From JAIQET01 sp035542575 (lineage in GTDB: Bacteria > Acidobacteriota > Terriglobia > Terriglobales > Acidobacteriaceae), in contig DATKLE010000068.1 of assembly GCA_035542575.1 (NCBI GenBank), forward strand, positions 6,003-70,002: a stretch of 64,000 nucleotides of DNA, given 5' to 3'. This document shows positions 42,950 to 50,591 of the stretch, piece by piece (position 1 is the stretch's first letter; each line of letters opens with the position of its first letter). The notes beneath the pieces were generated by a model, which was not told the origin of the DNA, ran no database searches, and worked only from the letters and a program-made list of their open reading frames with translations. Made by a program: the position numbers and the translations under genes.

Positions 42950-44469
42950 TGCGCACCTCCCGCGGTGGCAGCCACCGGGGGCGCCGCGGTCTCAATGATC
43001 CCCACCGTCCGGTTGGTGGGAACGAACGTCTTCGCGGCCACGCGCCGGATGTCGGCCTTACTCACTTTCTCAATGCGGTCCACCTCGCGGAACAGATCCC
43101 GCCAGTCGCCGTAAGCTGCCTGTGCTTCTCCCAGCTGGAACGCCAGCCCTTCATTGTCCGCCAGTCCCCGAATCAGGCCGGCTTTGGCCCGCGTCTTGAT
43201 CATCCGCAGCTCGGCGTCGCTGATGTCTGTGGTCTTGATCTTCTCGATCTCCGCGTGGATGGCCTCCGCCATCTCCTCCGGCTTGTGGCCCGGCAGAGGG
43301 ACGGCATAGAACGCAAAAAGGTGCGGATACTTGGTTCCGGGCAAGCCGGAGAATCCCGCCGAGTCGGAGGCAATCTTCTTGTCCCGTACCAGGGCCCGAT
43401 ACAAGCGCGAGGTGCGGCCATTCGACATCAGGTCCGCGATGGCGTCGTACACCGCGTCATCCGGACTGCGGTAGTCCGGCCGGTGGTAGCCCTCCAGATA
43501 AATCGGTTGCGACATTTCGCGGAGCACCACGCGGCGCTCCGAGTCCTGGGACGGTTCGGTGGTGGTGCGCTCATCTGGCACCGGCCCGGAGGGAATGCGT
43601 CCAAAATATTTTTCGATGATGGGCATGGCCTGCGCCGCCTTGACATCCCCTACCACGGTCACCACCATGTTCGACGGAATGTAGTATTCGTGGAAGAACT
43701 TCTCCGCGTCGGTAGCAGAAAACGAATTCAGGTCTGACATCCAGCCTGCTGTCGGGCGATGATAGGGATGCGCCTGGAAGGCCTCGCTGACGAACTGTTC
43801 CAGCAGGCGCCCGATGGGATTGCTCTCCACGCGCATGCGCCGTTCCTCCATCACCACGTTGCGCTCGTCGTAAAACTGCCGCATGACCGGGTGCAGAAAA
43901 CGCTCCGATTCCAGATACGCCCACAGTTCCAGGCGGTTTTCCGGAAAAGAGTAGTGGTAGCCGGTTTCGTCGTCGTTGGTAAACGCGTTCAGGCCTTCGC
44001 CGCCATTGCTTTCGACGATCTGCCCGAATTCGTTCGCCTTCACGTACTTGTTCGCGGCGGCAATGGCGTCCTTCCACTCCTGCTCGAGTTCCTTGAGCTT
44101 CTGCTCATCGCGGCCAGTGCGCTTGTCGCGCTCCTCGATGTAAGCCGCGTAGGCGGTCTCGACCTTCTCCAGGGCGAACTTCTCGTCTGGGTAGTCGGTG
44201 GTGCCGATCTTGTCGGTGCCCTTGAATGCCATATGCTCAAACATGTGCGCCAGACCGGTCTTGCCCATGGGGTCTTGTGCCGAGCCGGCGTCCACGTGGG
44301 TAAAGAAGGAGAACACGGGCGCCTCGGGGCGCTCGCAGATGAGCACAGTCAAACCATTGTCCAGTTTCTTGACCGTGATGCGCTTCTCGAAGGAAGCAAT
44401 GTCCTGGGCAGCCACAAGAGTGCTGAGCAGCAGGACCAGGGTCAGAGACGCAAGTACACGGGATTTCAT
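42946..44469 (-). CDS. M16-family zinc metallopeptidase (active subunit)
   Basis: 507 residues with a signal peptide ending STLVAA. The inverted zinc motif is HMFEH at residues 75-79 (TGLAHMFEHMAFKGT), and a Glu in NVVMEERRMRV serves as the distal ligand. The second lobe has MSNGRTSRLYRALVRDKKIA. The insert between residues about 85 and 145 is highly charged. Cleavage targets are probably short unfolded peptides in the periplasm. It is transcribed first, and its stop overlaps the ATG of the inactive partner gene. Confidence 0.93.
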   Translation of the reverse strand: MKSRVLASLTLVLLLSTLVAAQDIASFEKRITVKKLDNGLTVLICERPEAPVFSFFTHVDAGSAQDPMGKTGLAHMFEHMAFKGTDKIGTTDYPDEKFALEKVETAYAAYIEERDKRTGRDEQKLKELEQEWKDAIAAANKYVKANEFGQIVESNGGEGLNAFTNDDETGYHYSFPENRLELWAYLESERFLHPVMRQFYDERNVVMEERRMRVESNPIGRLLEQFVSEAFQAHPYHRPTAGWMSDLNSFSATDAEKFFHEYYIPSNMVVTVVGDVKAAQAMPIIEKYFGRIPSGPVPDERTTTEPSQDSERRVVLREMSQPIYLEGYHRPDYRSPDDAVYDAIADLMSNGRTSRLYRALVRDKKIASDSAGFSGLPGTKYPHLFAFYAVPLPGHKPEEMAEAIHAEIEKIKTTDISDAELRMIKTRAKAGLIRGLADNEGLAFQLGEAQAAYGDWRDLFREVDRIEKVSKADIRRVAAKTFVPTNRTVGIIETAAPPVAATAGGAQ

Positions 44470-44604
44470 CGAACCTCCACAGCGATTAGACGGGTATCAG
44501 GGGCAGAAGTTTGAAATTACGTGGCGGGAGGCAGGATTGTCAAACCACGGCAACAAAGCGGCTCCTCTTGGTGTCTATGGCAGTAGAGGTCGGCTGTGGG
44601 ACGG

Positions 44605-45552
44605 ATGACCCATCTTTGGTTCTGGTTCCTGGTGGTGGCGGCGACAATTCCCTGCAGTGCGATGGAGTTCCCCGAGGGAACTCCAGAACGGGCGTTGGTG
44701 GATATCCTGACTGCATCCAAACCGGAGACAGTTGAAAAGCATCTGCCCGAATCGATTCGAACTGCGATGCGAACCTTGAGCGCCTCAGAACGAAGCACCT
44801 GCGAACAGAAGCTTTTAGTCGGAAAAACCATCCAGGCACAGGGATCGCAAGTGGAGGTACCTGAGGATGGTCATGCCCTGCTGGTGAGGCAGTCTGGCGA
44901 ATCGGGAGAGTCGGCGGAACTGCGCGTGCAGCGTGAACTGATCGGTGGCGCGGATGCTGTCTTGCAACTGGTGCTGGCCACCGGGGACCGCAACAATGAG
45001 GAGGCGTTGGTATGGATGCGCTTCGAACAAGGGGAATGGCGCGTCACCGAGGTGCAATGGCTGGGATTTCGCAGCAGCCGTCTTGTAGTGGACGATCCCG
45101 CGTTTGTGGAGCAGTTTCGCCGGCCAGCGCAGAAAGAAGAAGAAACGTCCGCTATTAATGTGCTTCACACACTTCACTGGGCGCTGATGTTATACGCTGG
45201 CAGATATCCAGAGAGCGGCCTGCCCGACGATCTCGCCGTACTCGGGCATCCCGACGCCCCACCATCGGAAGCTTCCGATGAAGAAGGGGAATTCTCCGAT
45301 CACGATCTCAGCAGCGCGGACCATGCTGGACTCGTGGACAACAATATGGCCGCAAATCAGTTTGAAAGCGATGGGTATGTCTTTCGCTACGAACTGCGGT
45401 CGGGAGGTCCTGAGGGAGAGTACTTCGTTATCGCCAGGCCCAAAGGTCACGGAGAAGTTGCCACGCGTAGTTTTTACCTAGACCAGTCGGGACGCATCCG
45501 CGGCACTGAGGAAAACCGGGACCCCACGGTAGACGACGATCCCGTGGAGTAA
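44605..45552 (+). CDS. Secreted protein of unknown function with pseudopilin-like C-terminal module
   Basis: About 315 residues. A signal peptide (LWFWFLVVAATIPCSAM) is followed by an N-terminal domain of about 150 residues with no recognised family. The C-terminal part (INVLHTLHWALMLYAGRYPESG, then GYVFRYELRSG and RSFYLDQSGRIRGT) resembles the globular part of the GspG-like modules that are common in acidobacterial secreted proteins. Unlike true pseudopilins it lacks an N-terminal prepilin helix. ATG 44605 is preferred to GTG 44596. It diverges from the M16 pair. Confidence 0.6.
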   Translation: MTHLWFWFLVVAATIPCSAMEFPEGTPERALVDILTASKPETVEKHLPESIRTAMRTLSASERSTCEQKLLVGKTIQAQGSQVEVPEDGHALLVRQSGESGESAELRVQRELIGGADAVLQLVLATGDRNNEEALVWMRFEQGEWRVTEVQWLGFRSSRLVVDDPAFVEQFRRPAQKEEETSAINVLHTLHWALMLYAGRYPESGLPDDLAVLGHPDAPPSEASDEEGEFSDHDLSSADHAGLVDNNMAANQFESDGYVFRYELRSGGPEGEYFVIARPKGHGEVATRSFYLDQSGRIRGTEENRDPTVDDDPVE

Positions 45553-45581
45553 CCGCAGTCTTCGGCTCGCCAAGCCGCCGC

Positions 45582-45587
45582 TATACT
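45582..45587 (+). promoter_or_regulatory. Putative -10 box (TATACT) of the LigD-type polymerase gene
   Basis: TATACT lies 39 nt before the GTG at 45627, predicting a leader of about 33 nt. GCGAGG stands a few nt before the GTG. Confidence 0.4.
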
Positions 45588-45626
45588 AGACTCGCTCCCG
45601 TACTACTGCAGCAACGGCGAGGCAGC

Positions 45627-46598
45627 GTGAGCAAATCAACCGTGGTCGACGTTGACGGCAAGAAACTGTCGCTGTCCAATCTGGACAAGATTCTGTACCC
45701 TGCCGCCGGCTTTACCAAGGGCCGGGTCATCGACTACTACGTGCGCATTGCGCCCGTGCTCCTGCCGCACTTCGCCGAACGCCCCCTGACCCTGAAGCGC
45801 TATCCCGAGGGCGTCAACCAGGAATACTTCTACGAGAAGAACGCGCCCACGCACAAACCCGAGTGGGTGAAGACCGTGGCGGTCTGGAGCGAGGGCAACC
45901 ACCGCAACGTCAATTACGTTCTGGCCAACGACCTGCCCACGCTGGTGTGGGTGGCGAACCTGGCCTCGCTCGAGCTCCATCCTTCGCTTTCCCTGGCGAA
46001 AGATATTTACTGTCCCACCATGATGGTGTTCGATCTCGATCCCGGGCCGCCGGCCGACATCGTGCAATGTGCGCAGGTGGGAATGTGGCTGCGCGAAATT
46101 TTTGAGCACTTCGGCCTGCAAAGTTTTCCCAAGACTTCCGGTTCCAAGGGACTGCAGATTTACGTTCCGTTGAACACTCCCACGACGTACGACCAGACCA
46201 AGCCGTTCGCCAATGCCCTGGCGCGATTGCTCGAAGCCGATCATCGCGATCTGGTCGTCTCCGACATGAAGAAGGCCTTGCGCGTCGGCAAAGTGCTGGT
46301 GGACTGGAGCCAGAATGACGAGCACAAAACCACCATCGGCGTTTATTCCTTGCGGGCGCGCGAGCGTCCCACGGTGTCCACGCCCGTGAAATGGGAGGAG
46401 GTGGAACGCTGCCTCAAGAAGAAAGATGCCAGCCTGTTGGTCTTCGAAGCCGCAGACGTGCTCAGGCGCGTGGACAAGATGGGCGACCTGTTTGAGCCGG
46501 TGCTCAAGCTCACACAGGAATTGCCCAAGCTGGCGGGAAGCGAGGAGCCTGCCCCAGCGAAAGGGCCGAAGCATACCAGCCGAGGCCGGAAGCGTTAA
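45627..46598 (+). CDS. LigD-type DNA polymerase/primase domain protein (stand-alone)
   Basis: 323 residues. This is the polymerase domain of bacterial NHEJ ligase D without ligase or phosphoesterase domains. LSNLDKILYPAAGFTKG opens it, with LKRYPEGV and the metal-binding FDLDPG; later TSGSKGLQIYVPL and DWSQND are the other active-site blocks. In NHEJ it adds nucleotides, often ribonucleotides, at broken ends. No ku gene or ATP-dependent ligase lies in the window, so its partners must be elsewhere or it works alone. The Lys/Arg tail (HTSRGRKR) may bind DNA. A repeat region follows the gene. Confidence 0.9.
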   Translation: MSKSTVVDVDGKKLSLSNLDKILYPAAGFTKGRVIDYYVRIAPVLLPHFAERPLTLKRYPEGVNQEYFYEKNAPTHKPEWVKTVAVWSEGNHRNVNYVLANDLPTLVWVANLASLELHPSLSLAKDIYCPTMMVFDLDPGPPADIVQCAQVGMWLREIFEHFGLQSFPKTSGSKGLQIYVPLNTPTTYDQTKPFANALARLLEADHRDLVVSDMKKALRVGKVLVDWSQNDEHKTTIGVYSLRARERPTVSTPVKWEEVERCLKKKDASLLVFEAADVLRRVDKMGDLFEPVLKLTQELPKLAGSEEPAPAKGPKHTSRGRKR

Positions 46599-46928
46599 GC
46601 CGAATAATTTATAGTGTCGTGATCCCGAGGCCCGGCGCAGTTCAGCCGGGCGGAGGATCTGGCGAGCAGCGGCACGAAGTTCGGCGTCGACGACGCCGGC
46701 GACCACGAGTCCTTGCCGCCCCGCGCAAGGTCCTTCGTCGGGCTAACGCCCGTCTCAGGATGACGCCACAGAGACTTCCGCACTGTGTGTACCTATAAGT
46801 CCCGGCGTCATCTCGAAGCCCGGCGCAGATCAGCCGGGCGAGAACCTGCCCTGAGCGTAGTCGAAGGGGATCTTGCGCACAGTACCAATGCTCTGGACTC
46901 GAGCATTAACCTAGACCCGAGGTGAACT
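46599..46928. repeat. 330-bp gap with two tandem copies of a palindromic dispersed repeat
   Basis: No gene is seen. Two related units occur: CCCGGCGCAGTTCAGCCGGG at 46631-46650 and CCCGGCGCAGATCAGCCGGG at 46819-46838, each after a GTC(G/A)T motif. The second continues into CCCTGAGCGTAGTCGAAGGG, the widespread core also present near 33130 and 55855. Between them CCTTCGTCGGGC...CAGGATGACGCC belongs to the same sort of element. The GCCCGGC...GCCGGGC palindrome is close to the outer arms of the REP-associated transposase unit. Confidence 0.65.
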
Positions 46929-47648
46929 ATGGCACAACTCTTCGCCGGAACCTCCGGCTGGGCCTATCCCAGCTGGAAGCCCGACTTCTACCCGCAGAAG
47001 CTGCCGCAGAAGAATTTCCTACAGCACTACGCCACCCAGCTCAACACCGTCGAGGTCAATTTCACCTTCCGCCAACTGGTGAAGGAGACGACCATCCAGA
47101 AGTGGATCGCAGAAACCCCGGCCGGTTTCCGCTTCGGCGTCAAGGCCCACCAGGTCATCACTCACATCAAGCGACTGAAGAACACGCAGGATTTCGTGCC
47201 GCGATTCCTGAGCACCATCCAACCCCTCGCCCAGGCCGGCAAGCTGGGCCCGGTCCTCTTCCAGCTGCCGCCCAACCTGAAGGCCGATGCTTCCCTGCTC
47301 GAAGAGTTTCTTGCGTCCCTGCCCCGTGCCATGCCATCAGCCTTCGAGTTTCGCCACGCCTCCTGGTGGACGGAGGAAACCTTCGCGCTGCTGAAATCGC
47401 ACAACCGCGCCCTCTGCGTCGCCGAGACCGAGGAGCGCACCACTCCCGACGTGGTGACCGCCGACTTCTGCTACTACCGCTATCGCAAGCCCAGCTACAC
47501 CGCTGATGAACGTCGCGCCATGGTGGACCGTCTGCAGGCACACCGCAGCGCAGGTCGCGATGTTTACGCCTATTTCAAACACGAAGAGACGCCCGAAGGC
47601 GCCATGTATGCGGTAGAGCTGTTGAAAGAAGTTTCCTCCATAGTGTGA
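46929..47648 (+). CDS. DUF72 family protein
   Basis: 239 residues, TIM-barrel-like DUF72 fold. Signatures are AGTSGWAYPSWKPDFYP, TFRQLVKETTIQKWIAETP, FGVKAHQVITHIKRL, LGPVLFQLPPNLKAD and EFRHASWW; YAYFKHEETPEGA ends it. The biochemical role is unknown, although the fold resembles sugar-phosphate isomerases and endonuclease IV. GAGGTGAACT just before the ATG is a good ribosome-binding site. The xerD-like gene follows at once. Confidence 0.92.
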   Translation: MAQLFAGTSGWAYPSWKPDFYPQKLPQKNFLQHYATQLNTVEVNFTFRQLVKETTIQKWIAETPAGFRFGVKAHQVITHIKRLKNTQDFVPRFLSTIQPLAQAGKLGPVLFQLPPNLKADASLLEEFLASLPRAMPSAFEFRHASWWTEETFALLKSHNRALCVAETEERTTPDVVTADFCYYRYRKPSYTADERRAMVDRLQAHRSAGRDVYAYFKHEETPEGAMYAVELLKEVSSIV

Positions 47649-47770
47649 TCGCAGGTTTCTTCGCGACCTTTGCGGCCTTTCTCAGCCACCTTTGCGGTTT
47701 AAGATTTTGTACTTCCTCCGCACCCGCCTCATCACTTTCCCCAGCGTCCGATAACGCGCATACTCGCCCT

Positions 47771-48691
47771 GTGCCCACCGAAGCCAATACCCGCCTGCTC
47801 GCCAGCTTCGTCGATTATCTGAAAATCGAGAAGGGCCTCGCCCCGTTGACGGTCTCCGCCTACACCACCGACATCGGCCAATTTGCCGGCTTTCTGGAAA
47901 AGCGCAGGCGCGCTCTGAGCAGCGCCCGCCGCAACGACGTGCGCGACTTCATTCAGCAGCTCTTCTCCAACCAGGTGGACGGCCGGTCCGTAGGCCGCAA
48001 GCTCTCTGCGCTCCGTCATCTCTACCGCTACCTGCTGCTCGACAAGGTCGTCACCCACGACCCCACCCTCAACATCGACAGCCCAAAACAATGGAAGGTG
48101 TTGCCCAAGTCGCTCGCCCGTGACGAAATGGAAACCATGCTGCGCAGCCCTCGCCCCGCGTCCAACCGCAAGGAAGCCGAGGCCATCGCCGCCCGCGACC
48201 GGGCAATGCTGGAAGTCTTCTACGCCGGAGCGCTGCGGGTCTCGGAAATCATCGGAGTCAAACTGGAGGACCTGAAACTCGATCTTGGTTACGTGTTAGT
48301 GCGAGGCAAGGGCGACAAGGAACGGATTGTCCCGCTGGGGCGCTCAGCCCAGGATTCGCTCACCAGCTACATGGGTCAGCCGCGCGCTGCCCTCGCGGCG
48401 GGCAAGGCTTCCCCGCTGCTGTTCTTCGCCCGCGGAGGCCGCAAGCTCACCCGCCAGCGTGTTTGGCAGATGGTCCGCCAGGCTTCCGTTGCTGCTGGAC
48501 GCAACGCCAGCCCGCACATGCTGCGTCACAGCTGCGCCACTCACATGGTCGAAAACGGCGCCGACCTGCGCACCGTTCAGACCATTCTCGGCCACGCTGA
48601 CATCGGCACCACCCAGGTCTACACCCATCTGGCGCTCGACCGCTTGAAGAACGTGTACCAGAAACACCATCCGAGGGCGAAGGCACGTTGA
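47771..48691 (+). CDS. Tyrosine recombinase of the XerC/XerD family
   Basis: About 306 residues from GTG 47771. The N-terminal SAM-like core-binding domain (LLASFVDYLKIEKGLAPLTVSAYTTDI) and the catalytic domain are full length. The catalytic set is Arg in AGALRVSEI, Lys in GKGDKER, HMLRH, LGHADIGTT and the nucleophile Tyr in TQVYTHL. Xer proteins resolve chromosome dimers at dif together with FtsK. The frame is open to 47645, but that part contains a repeat-like text (CGACCTTTGCGGCCTTTC) and an unlikely leader. It lies 9 bp upstream of a second, related recombinase gene. Confidence 0.9.
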   Translation: MPTEANTRLLASFVDYLKIEKGLAPLTVSAYTTDIGQFAGFLEKRRRALSSARRNDVRDFIQQLFSNQVDGRSVGRKLSALRHLYRYLLLDKVVTHDPTLNIDSPKQWKVLPKSLARDEMETMLRSPRPASNRKEAEAIAARDRAMLEVFYAGALRVSEIIGVKLEDLKLDLGYVLVRGKGDKERIVPLGRSAQDSLTSYMGQPRAALAAGKASPLLFFARGGRKLTRQRVWQMVRQASVAAGRNASPHMLRHSCATHMVENGADLRTVQTILGHADIGTTQVYTHLALDRLKNVYQKHHPRAKAR

Positions 48692-48700
48692 ACGTAGGAG

Positions 48701-49621
48701 ATGAAGCCAGACACTACAAAACGCGCAAGCACGCCGGTCGAAAAGTCCATCGCCCAGTTTCTGCGCACGCTGCGCGAACGCAATGCCTCGCCGCATACCA
48801 TCAAGGCCTATGCGGGAGATTTGGACAACTTCGCCGCCTACGTGGGACCACGCACCTGGGGCACGATTGACCACGTCGCCATCCGGGGATTCCTCTCTCA
48901 TCTTTATGAGAAGAGACTAAGCAAGACTTCCGTGGCCCGCTCGCTGGCAGCTGTCCGCTCGCTCTACCGCTGGCTGGCCCAGGAGGGTGTCGTCGAACAG
49001 AATCCCGCGGCGCTGGTCTCCACGCCAAAGCTCCCCAAGAAGCTTCCTCGCGTGCCGACAATCGAAGAGATGAACACCGTTCTCGATGGTCAGATGCCCG
49101 AAGTCGCGGCCTTTCCGGAGCGCGACCGCCTCATGCTGGAGTTGCTCTACGGCTGCGGCATCCGTAACTCCGAGCTGATTGGCATCAACCTCGACGACAT
49201 CCGGCTGAGCACCGAGGCCATTCTGATCCGTGGAAAGGGGAAAAAAGAACGTTACGTGCCCTTCGGCGATTCGGTTAAGAGCGCCCTTGCTGCCTACCTG
49301 CCGGCACGCCAGCAGGTCCTGGCGCAGTCCAGGAAGAACTCGCCAGCCCTGCTCATCAACCGCCGCGGCGGCCGCCTCACCACGCGCAGCGTGGGCCGCA
49401 TCACAAAGAAGATTGCCGTTGCCAAAGGCCTTTCCCCTGACGTGCATCCCCATACCCTGCGCCATGCCTTCGGAACCCACATGCTCGAGGAAGGCGCCGA
49501 CTTGCGAGCAATCCAGGAGATGCTTGGTCACGAGCGCCTCTCCACCACCCAGCGTTACACCCAGCTGTCGATCAAGCATGTGCTCCACGTCTACGATCAA
49601 ACCCATCCCCGCGCAAAATAG
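48701..49621 (+). CDS. Tyrosine recombinase of the XerC/XerD family (second copy)
   Basis: 306 residues. Same architecture as its neighbour: KSIAQFLRTLRERNASPHTIKAY, then Arg in GCGIRNSELI, Lys in GKGKKERYV, HTLRHAFGTHMLE, LGHERLSTTQ and Tyr in QRYTQLS. The pair could be the two different subunits of the Xer complex, encoded side by side as a single transcript. GGAG touches the ATG directly, so spacing is poor and reinitiation after the upstream gene is likely. A mosaic of palindromes follows the stop. No dif-like site was recognised. Confidence 0.92.
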   Translation: MKPDTTKRASTPVEKSIAQFLRTLRERNASPHTIKAYAGDLDNFAAYVGPRTWGTIDHVAIRGFLSHLYEKRLSKTSVARSLAAVRSLYRWLAQEGVVEQNPAALVSTPKLPKKLPRVPTIEEMNTVLDGQMPEVAAFPERDRLMLELLYGCGIRNSELIGINLDDIRLSTEAILIRGKGKKERYVPFGDSVKSALAAYLPARQQVLAQSRKNSPALLINRRGGRLTTRSVGRITKKIAVAKGLSPDVHPHTLRHAFGTHMLEEGADLRAIQEMLGHERLSTTQRYTQLSIKHVLHVYDQTHPRAK

Positions 49622-49639
49622 TGGGCCTGTAAGATGCGA

Positions 49640-50030
49640 GACTGGCTCGATTGGGCTCACCCCAGCCCCGAAGGGGCGAACATAATGATGCCCGGGGCGC
49701 CAGCCCCGGGTTTGAAAGCCAGTACAAGCTAGTCCCGCAGGGACGACAGAAACGCCTGGTGGGTGACGCAGCCCTTCAGCGCTGCGATAGGGAGCCACAT
49801 CGGGCTGTGTGGCTCTAGCCGCTATGGACCGACTCAGCCAGCAAGAGCCTCAGCGCCTAAAGGCGACTCACTTTGAGGTGGCCTGTCCGCAGGCCTGAAG
49901 GCCTGCGCCACCCAAGACCATCGGCCGCTTTGGGTTGGAGCCTTTGGGTGGCGCAGCGCTTTCAACGCCGCGATAGCGTGGCCAAGAGAGAGGCGGCTTC
50001 AGCCGCCGAGCGTGCCTATGCTGCGCCCCA
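49640..50030. repeat. Mosaic of REP-like palindromes in a 456-bp gene-free gap (49622-50077)
   Basis: No gene is seen. In order: CCCCAGCCCCGAAGGGGCGA and CCCGGGGCGCCAGCCCCGGG (49660-49710); AGTCCCGCAGGGACGACAG near 49731-49749; composite element copy 3 (49758-49822); a palindrome GCAGGCCTGAAGGCCTGC with inverted GGTGGCGCAG end (about 49877-49917); composite element copy 2 (49943-50007). The 19-mer at 49943-49961 is identical to 40503-40521. The composite copy has the same order of parts as 15091-15159 read on the other strand. Confidence 0.75.
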
Positions 50031-50077
50031 ACTGTGACACCTTGCCCTCCACACGCGCCTTTGCCTCCCACCTGGCG

Positions 50078-50431
50078 TCACGAAGCCCGCAGGTCCCGCC
50101 GGATCAGCGCCGAATCCAGGAAAAATCCCAAACCCACCGCCAGCGGAATTACGCCGAAAGCCGCCGCCACCCAGGCATCCGACTCCACCCGGGCGATCAG
50201 CGCGAAGGTGATCATGTAGCCCAGCGCCGCCGTCACCAGCAGGATGCCCGCTCGCCGCGACCGCGCCGCCTCCGGCAGCTCCGGCTGCATGGGCACGTTC
50301 ACACCCCGTGCAATCGCCGCCAAGCGTTCCTCGGTGCGCAGCTTCCGAACCCGGTAAAAGGTGTACATCGCCGCAATCGGAATCCCAAAGATCATGATCA
50401 CGGCTACCAAACCAATCAGATCCCCGTCCAT
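50078..50431 (-). CDS. Small two- to three-helix membrane protein
   Basis: 117 residues from ATG 50431, with AGGAGAGG 4 nt upstream. One helix (LIGLVAVIMIFGIPIAAMYTF) leads into a charged cytoplasmic loop (YRVRKLRTEERLAAIARG), and two more (AGILLVTAALGYMITFALIA, WVAAAFGVIPLAVGLGFFL) follow. Helix-RTEERLAAI arrangement is like DUF6249-type membrane proteins that are often next to ECF sigma factor genes; here no sigma factor is adjacent. Function unknown. Confidence 0.7.
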   Translation of the reverse strand: MDGDLIGLVAVIMIFGIPIAAMYTFYRVRKLRTEERLAAIARGVNVPMQPELPEAARSRRAGILLVTAALGYMITFALIARVESDAWVAAAFGVIPLAVGLGFFLDSALIRRDLRAS

Positions 50432-50591
50432 GATGCCTCTCCTTTGCCGCGCCATCCACGCGCGTTTCTAGCTGCCATCAATTGAGGGTACGGAAGGGTG
50501 ACAAGGAAAGTTCCGCAGGCCGGCTGGCCGCAACACCAGCAGCCCTGCAGTTTGACTTGCCCTCGCCACCCGCCTACCATGATTTCACTCC

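Noticed and set aside
47645..47770. N-terminal extension of the first Xer protein
   Set aside because: The text resembles a dispersed repeat (CTTTGCGG type) and precedes the normal Xer start; GTG 47771 gives the family length.
46929..49621. Integron or integrative element carrying the two recombinases
   Set aside because: Both proteins match Xer, not IntI or phage integrases; no attC, no tRNA target and no cargo genes are visible.
49622..50077. CRISPR-like array
   Set aside because: The repeats are palindromes of several different families without constant spacing or spacer length.
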